This document shows positions 30,560-30,859 of a stretch of DNA of 30,859 nucleotides, piece after piece. Both the position numbers and the translations under genes were made by a program. The notes below the pieces were generated by a model. The model worked only from the letters and a program-made list of their open reading frames with translations, was not told where the DNA came from and did not search any database. The DNA is taken from assembly GCA_004554395.1 (NCBI GenBank), contig SFMP01000098.1:1-30859 (forward strand), given 5' to 3'. The stretch is from Myxococcales bacterium. Its GTDB lineage: Bacteria; Myxococcota_A; Bradymonadia; UBA4248. Numbering within the stretch: the stretch's first letter is position 1; each line of letters opens with the position of its first letter.

Positions 30560-30859
30560 CTTCGTCATCGTCGTCTTTGGCGTCTTCTCGAATTTTGTAA
30601 TGTTTTTTGGTGGCATTGGCATTTTTGTCAGCGTCGTCGAGTCCGAGTTCTTTTCGTCGCTTGCGCTCTCTTCGCTCTTTGCATTCGGCAGATTTTTGGG
30701 GTGTATGACACGTTAGCGCATCGAGCCATTCGTATAAACTATCGATTTCTTCTGGACAACCGATCGTCTTGATCAATAGCGTCGTCTTACGAGATAACGG
30801 CGTCGTCACCGTATATTCGATGCCACGCCAGGGCCTGAGGAGTTGTTTTTCCTTAAAAG
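30552..30859 (-). CDS. partial gene, charged C-terminal region (5' end outside window)
   Basis: The reading frame is open from the right window edge to the TGA at 30552-30554. A GTG at 30807 could be a start, but the codons before it continue as plausible protein (LLRPWRGIEYTVTTPLSRKT), so this is probably the C-terminal 102 residues of a longer protein. A folded part up to about TIGCPEEIDSLYEWLDAL is followed by a Lys/Arg-rich then Asp/Glu-rich tail ending DDDDEDD. The hydrophobic/aromatic pattern of the first part might suit a PH-like domain end, but this is a guess. It overlaps the downstream membrane-protein gene, implying an operon. Confidence 0.6.
   Translation of the reverse strand, partial: FKEKQLLRPWRGIEYTVTTPLSRKTTLLIKTIGCPEEIDSLYEWLDALTCHTPQKSAECKERRERKRRKELGLDDADKNANATKKHYKIREDAKDDDDEDD

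Overview
The window looks like chromosomal DNA of a Gram-negative bacterium of the deltaproteobacterial/Myxococcota-Bradymonadota type. This is inferred from gene content, not from a marker gene: many signal-peptide lipoproteins, TPR and PEGA-domain proteins, outer-membrane barrel candidates, a Hanks-type Ser/Thr kinase, cysteine-rich modular lipoproteins, paired M16 peptidases and a sigma-54 type promoter. Base composition is near 50% GC in sampled lines, with TCG/CGA-rich codon use.

Layout. 1-354: hairpin-rich tandem repeats, no gene. 355-3548 (+): xseB, then a zinc M16 peptidase and a lipoprotein M16 homologue without the zinc motif, translationally coupled. 3627-7610 (+): a 1327-residue TPR protein. 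7694-10053 (+): a sigma-54 promoter, a 5' hairpin and two cysteine-rich lipoproteins, the second with five 99-bp tandem repeats. 10208-10642 (+): an AT-rich orphan gene. 10763-12526 (+): a 5'-nucleotidase-family lipoprotein. 12701-18226 (+): a TPR/PEGA membrane protein, three exported proteins of unknown function and a protein kinase. 18377-20288 (-): ribF, a barrel candidate and tRNA-Met(CAU). 20617-22660 (+): gmd and an orphan prepilin-like protein, a GC-rich patch. 22693-24357 (+): a SpoIID/LytB-domain exported protein. 24523-24633: three hairpins between convergent genes. 24641-30859 (-): a PEGA/barrel protein, an aminoglycoside-phosphotransferase-fold protein, greA with a possible attenuator leader, a third cysteine-rich lipoprotein, a four-helix membrane protein and a gene cut by the window edge.

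How the genes fit together. Most products act at the cell envelope (lipoproteins, PEGA/TPR proteins, barrels, SpoIID-like protein, M16 peptidases, periplasmic nucleotidase), mixed with housekeeping genes (xseB, ribF, greA, tRNA). No defence system, insertion sequence, prophage or CRISPR array was seen.

Most unusual signals: (i) a bulged-G hairpin family with covarying stems at 74-227 and 24523-24633; (ii) sigma-54-like promoters followed by strong 5' hairpins at 7694 and 12540; (iii) an in-frame second copy of the ribF tail; (iv) recent in-frame repeat expansion in several surface-protein genes; (v) four 20-bp direct repeats upstream of a cysteine-rich lipoprotein gene; (vi) a promoter plus terminator in front of greA resembling the E. 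coli GraL arrangement.
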